Positions 25,565 through 27,191 of a DNA stretch of 27,191 nt are shown in pieces. Source of the DNA: Oscillospiraceae bacterium (GTDB taxonomy: Bacteria > Bacillota_A > Clostridia > Oscillospirales > Oscillospiraceae); contig JAGAFT010000119.1 of assembly GCA_017627975.1 (NCBI GenBank), positions 1-27,191 on the forward strand. Reading direction: 5' to 3'. The notes under the pieces are model-generated. The model made no database searches. It was not told the origin of the DNA and saw nothing but the letters and a program-made list of their open reading frames with translations. How positions within the stretch are numbered: the first letter of the stretch is position 1; each line of letters opens with the position of its first letter. The position numbers and the translations under genes are program-made.

Positions 25565-27191
25565 TTATACCGCCTCAATCGAATAAATTGCGTCTTCCAG
25601 TTCCTGCACGGCTTTCAGGTAGCCGTCACGCCCGCCGAAGTAGGACGCGATCTTCGCGGGTTTGCCCATTTTCAGGAAGGGATCGAGCTTCAGGATCTCG
25701 GTCTTTTCGACTTCGTAGATGCCGTAGTTCATGTAGCGGTCCAGCAGTGCTTCCAGCACCTCGCGCGCCGCTTCGCCGTATTTCGAGAAGAAGTCCCGCT
25801 TCTTCACGTTGGCGGCGCGCTCGCGGCGGGTCAGGGGTTTGCGGTCAAAGGCGACATGGCAGATGAAGTCGAAATCGTCCACGTCCTCCATCCCCTGCTC
25901 CTTTTTCAGCGCGGCGAGGTCAATGCCGCGGTTCTGCAGCAGGGTGCGGATCTCTTCCTTTTTCTCCGTGGCGGACCAGCGGCGGATGAAGTTTTCGAGG
26001 GAAGCGTACTCGCCCACCACGTTCTCGCGGGTGTAGTCGATGATGTTCTCCTTCTTCAGGAGCTTGCCGTCGGCGTCATAGATGGAGACCTCCTTCAGCA
26101 GCACCGTGACCGGGCAGCCCTCGGCGTTGACGTAGGGCTTCTTCTCCGGGTTCACCGGCGGGCCGGGAGGCGTGGGATCGTCATAGTAGACCACGTCATG
26201 GGGCTTGAAGTCCTCCTGCATCTCGATGGGGCCGTCCCAGTCGGGGTCGGCAAAGAGGCGCGTTACGCCGCGGAAGTCCATGACGGTGAAGCTGAGCTTG
26301 CCCTCCTTCTCCCGCAGGCGGGTGCCGCGGCCGATGATCTGCTTGAACTCGGTCATGGAGCCGATCATCTGGTCCAGGACGATGAGTTTTACCATCTTGC
26401 AGTCGGTACCGGTGGAGAGGAGCTTGGAGGTGGTGGCGATGACGGGGTACTTGGAAGAGACGGAGATGAAGTAATCCAGCTTGCTCTTGCCATAGTCGTC
26501 GGAACCGGTGATGCGGACCACATAGTCCGGGTTCTGACGGATCATGTCGGCGTTGAGGTTCACCAGGGCCTGGCGCATGCGCTCGGCCGCGTCCTCGGTG
26601 GCGCAGAAGACGATGGTCTTGGCCATACGGTCGGTGGCCTTCAGGTAGGCTGTAATTTCGGAAGCCACCTGGTTGATGCGGTCTTCGAGAATGATGTTGT
26701 AGTCATAGTCGCTGTTGTTATAGACGCGGTCGGGGATCGGGCGGCCGTAGATGTCGCACTGGTCCTTACGGGGCCGCCATCCGTCGCCGATGTCCATCTT
26801 GATGCCGATGACCTTGAAGGGGGCGAGGAAGCCGTCCTCGATGCCCTCCTTGAGGCTGTAGGTGTAGATGGGGTCGCCGAAGTAATTGATGTTGGAGATG
26901 TACTTCGTCTCCTTCGGGGTGGCGGTCATGCCGATCTGGGTCGCGGAGGAAAAATATTCCAGGATGCGGCGCCAGCGGCTGTCATCCTTGGCGGAGCCGC
27001 GGTGGCACTCGTCGACAATGATGAGGTCGAAGAAGTCGGGGTCGAAAAGCTCGCTGTAATGCTCCTGATCGTCGTCGCCCACCAGCTGCTGATACAGGGC
27101 GAAGTAGACCTGGTGGGAGGTGATGGTGGTGCGGTTGTCCTTGGCGTAGTTGATTTTATGGATGACCTTCTCCAGCGGGGCGAAGTCCTGG
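25565..27191 (-). CDS. hsdR: Type I restriction endonuclease subunit R, 5' end outside window
   Basis: About 541 C-terminal residues are visible; the frame continues beyond 27191. The helicase motor is clear: DECHRG (motif II), MTATPKETKY (motif III), IVFCATEDAAERMR (motif IV region), and QIIGRGTRLR (motif VI). The last about 200 residues resemble the EcoEI-type R C-terminal domain, suggesting a type IB-like enzyme. HsdR translocates DNA and cuts unmethylated DNA far from the site. The N-terminal PD-(D/E)xK nuclease domain and the promoter must lie to the right. It is the first gene of hsdR-hsdM-hsdS and is 6 nt from hsdM. Confidence 0.94.
   Translation of the reverse strand, partial: QDFAPLEKVIHKINYAKDNRTTITSHQVYFALYQQLVGDDDQEHYSELFDPDFFDLIIVDECHRGSAKDDSRWRRILEYFSSATQIGMTATPKETKYISNINYFGDPIYTYSLKEGIEDGFLAPFKVIGIKMDIGDGWRPRKDQCDIYGRPIPDRVYNNSDYDYNIILEDRINQVASEITAYLKATDRMAKTIVFCATEDAAERMRQALVNLNADMIRQNPDYVVRITGSDDYGKSKLDYFISVSSKYPVIATTSKLLSTGTDCKMVKLIVLDQMIGSMTEFKQIIGRGTRLREKEGKLSFTVMDFRGVTRLFADPDWDGPIEMQEDFKPHDVVYYDDPTPPGPPVNPEKKPYVNAEGCPVTVLLKEVSIYDADGKLLKKENIIDYTRENVVGEYASLENFIRRWSATEKKEEIRTLLQNRGIDLAALKKEQGMEDVDDFDFICHVAFDRKPLTRRERAANVKKRDFFSKYGEAAREVLEALLDRYMNYGIYEVEKTEILKLDPFLKMGKPAKIASYFGGRDGYLKAVQELEDAIYSIEAV

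Overview
The window looks like a chromosomal segment of an anaerobic, GC-rich member of the Clostridia (Bacillota). This is inferred from gene content: an extracytoplasmic FMN/FAD flavoprotein, a butyrate-type acyl-CoA:carboxylate CoA-transferase, a GH51 arabinofuranosidase operon with a MalFG-type importer, a cytidylate kinase-like/MATE pair and a FUSC transporter. Strong Shine-Dalgarno sites and sigma-A-like promoters fit the same view. The segment is not a phage or plasmid. No rRNA, CRISPR array, transposase or integrase is visible.

Layout, left to right. 1-2436: a Tat-exported flavoprotein (minus, 3' end outside the window) divergent from a MerR-type regulator. The flavoprotein promoter has the 19-bp spacer and spacer dyad typical of MerR-activated promoters. 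2457-6900: an arabinoside-uptake and -cleavage locus (solute-binding protein, two permeases, GH51 enzyme, divergent LacI regulator) damaged by deletions. The binding protein and the regulator have both lost their N-termini and are joined head to head. The first permease has lost its middle. 7028-12048: a membrane-bound beta-propeller/SpoIIE phosphatase and a CoA-transferase. 12049-15222: a 1057-residue protein with both c-di-GMP phosphodiesterase and cyclase modules. 15478-17486: a cytidylate kinase-like protein translationally coupled to a MATE exporter. 17581-20240: an aminotransferase and a FUSC-type transporter fused to a HAD-like domain that lacks catalytic aspartates. 20429-20505: tRNA-Val.

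Right of the tRNA the character changes. The sequence becomes more AT-rich and holds a small unknown ORF, repeats of a GAACCGTCCC/GTCCCCGTGTCTT family, a RelB-like/PIN toxin-antitoxin pair, a HigBA-like pair whose toxin is internally deleted, and a type I restriction-modification operon (hsdR-hsdM-hsdS) running off the right edge. This reads as a defence/accessory island next to a tRNA gene.

The main point for a second look is the recurrence of deletions (permease, binding protein/LacI, HigB). In the two cases where a single gene is affected, the reading frame is kept and the true N- and C-termini are joined. Whether these are real genome decay or assembly collapse cannot be decided from the sequence alone.
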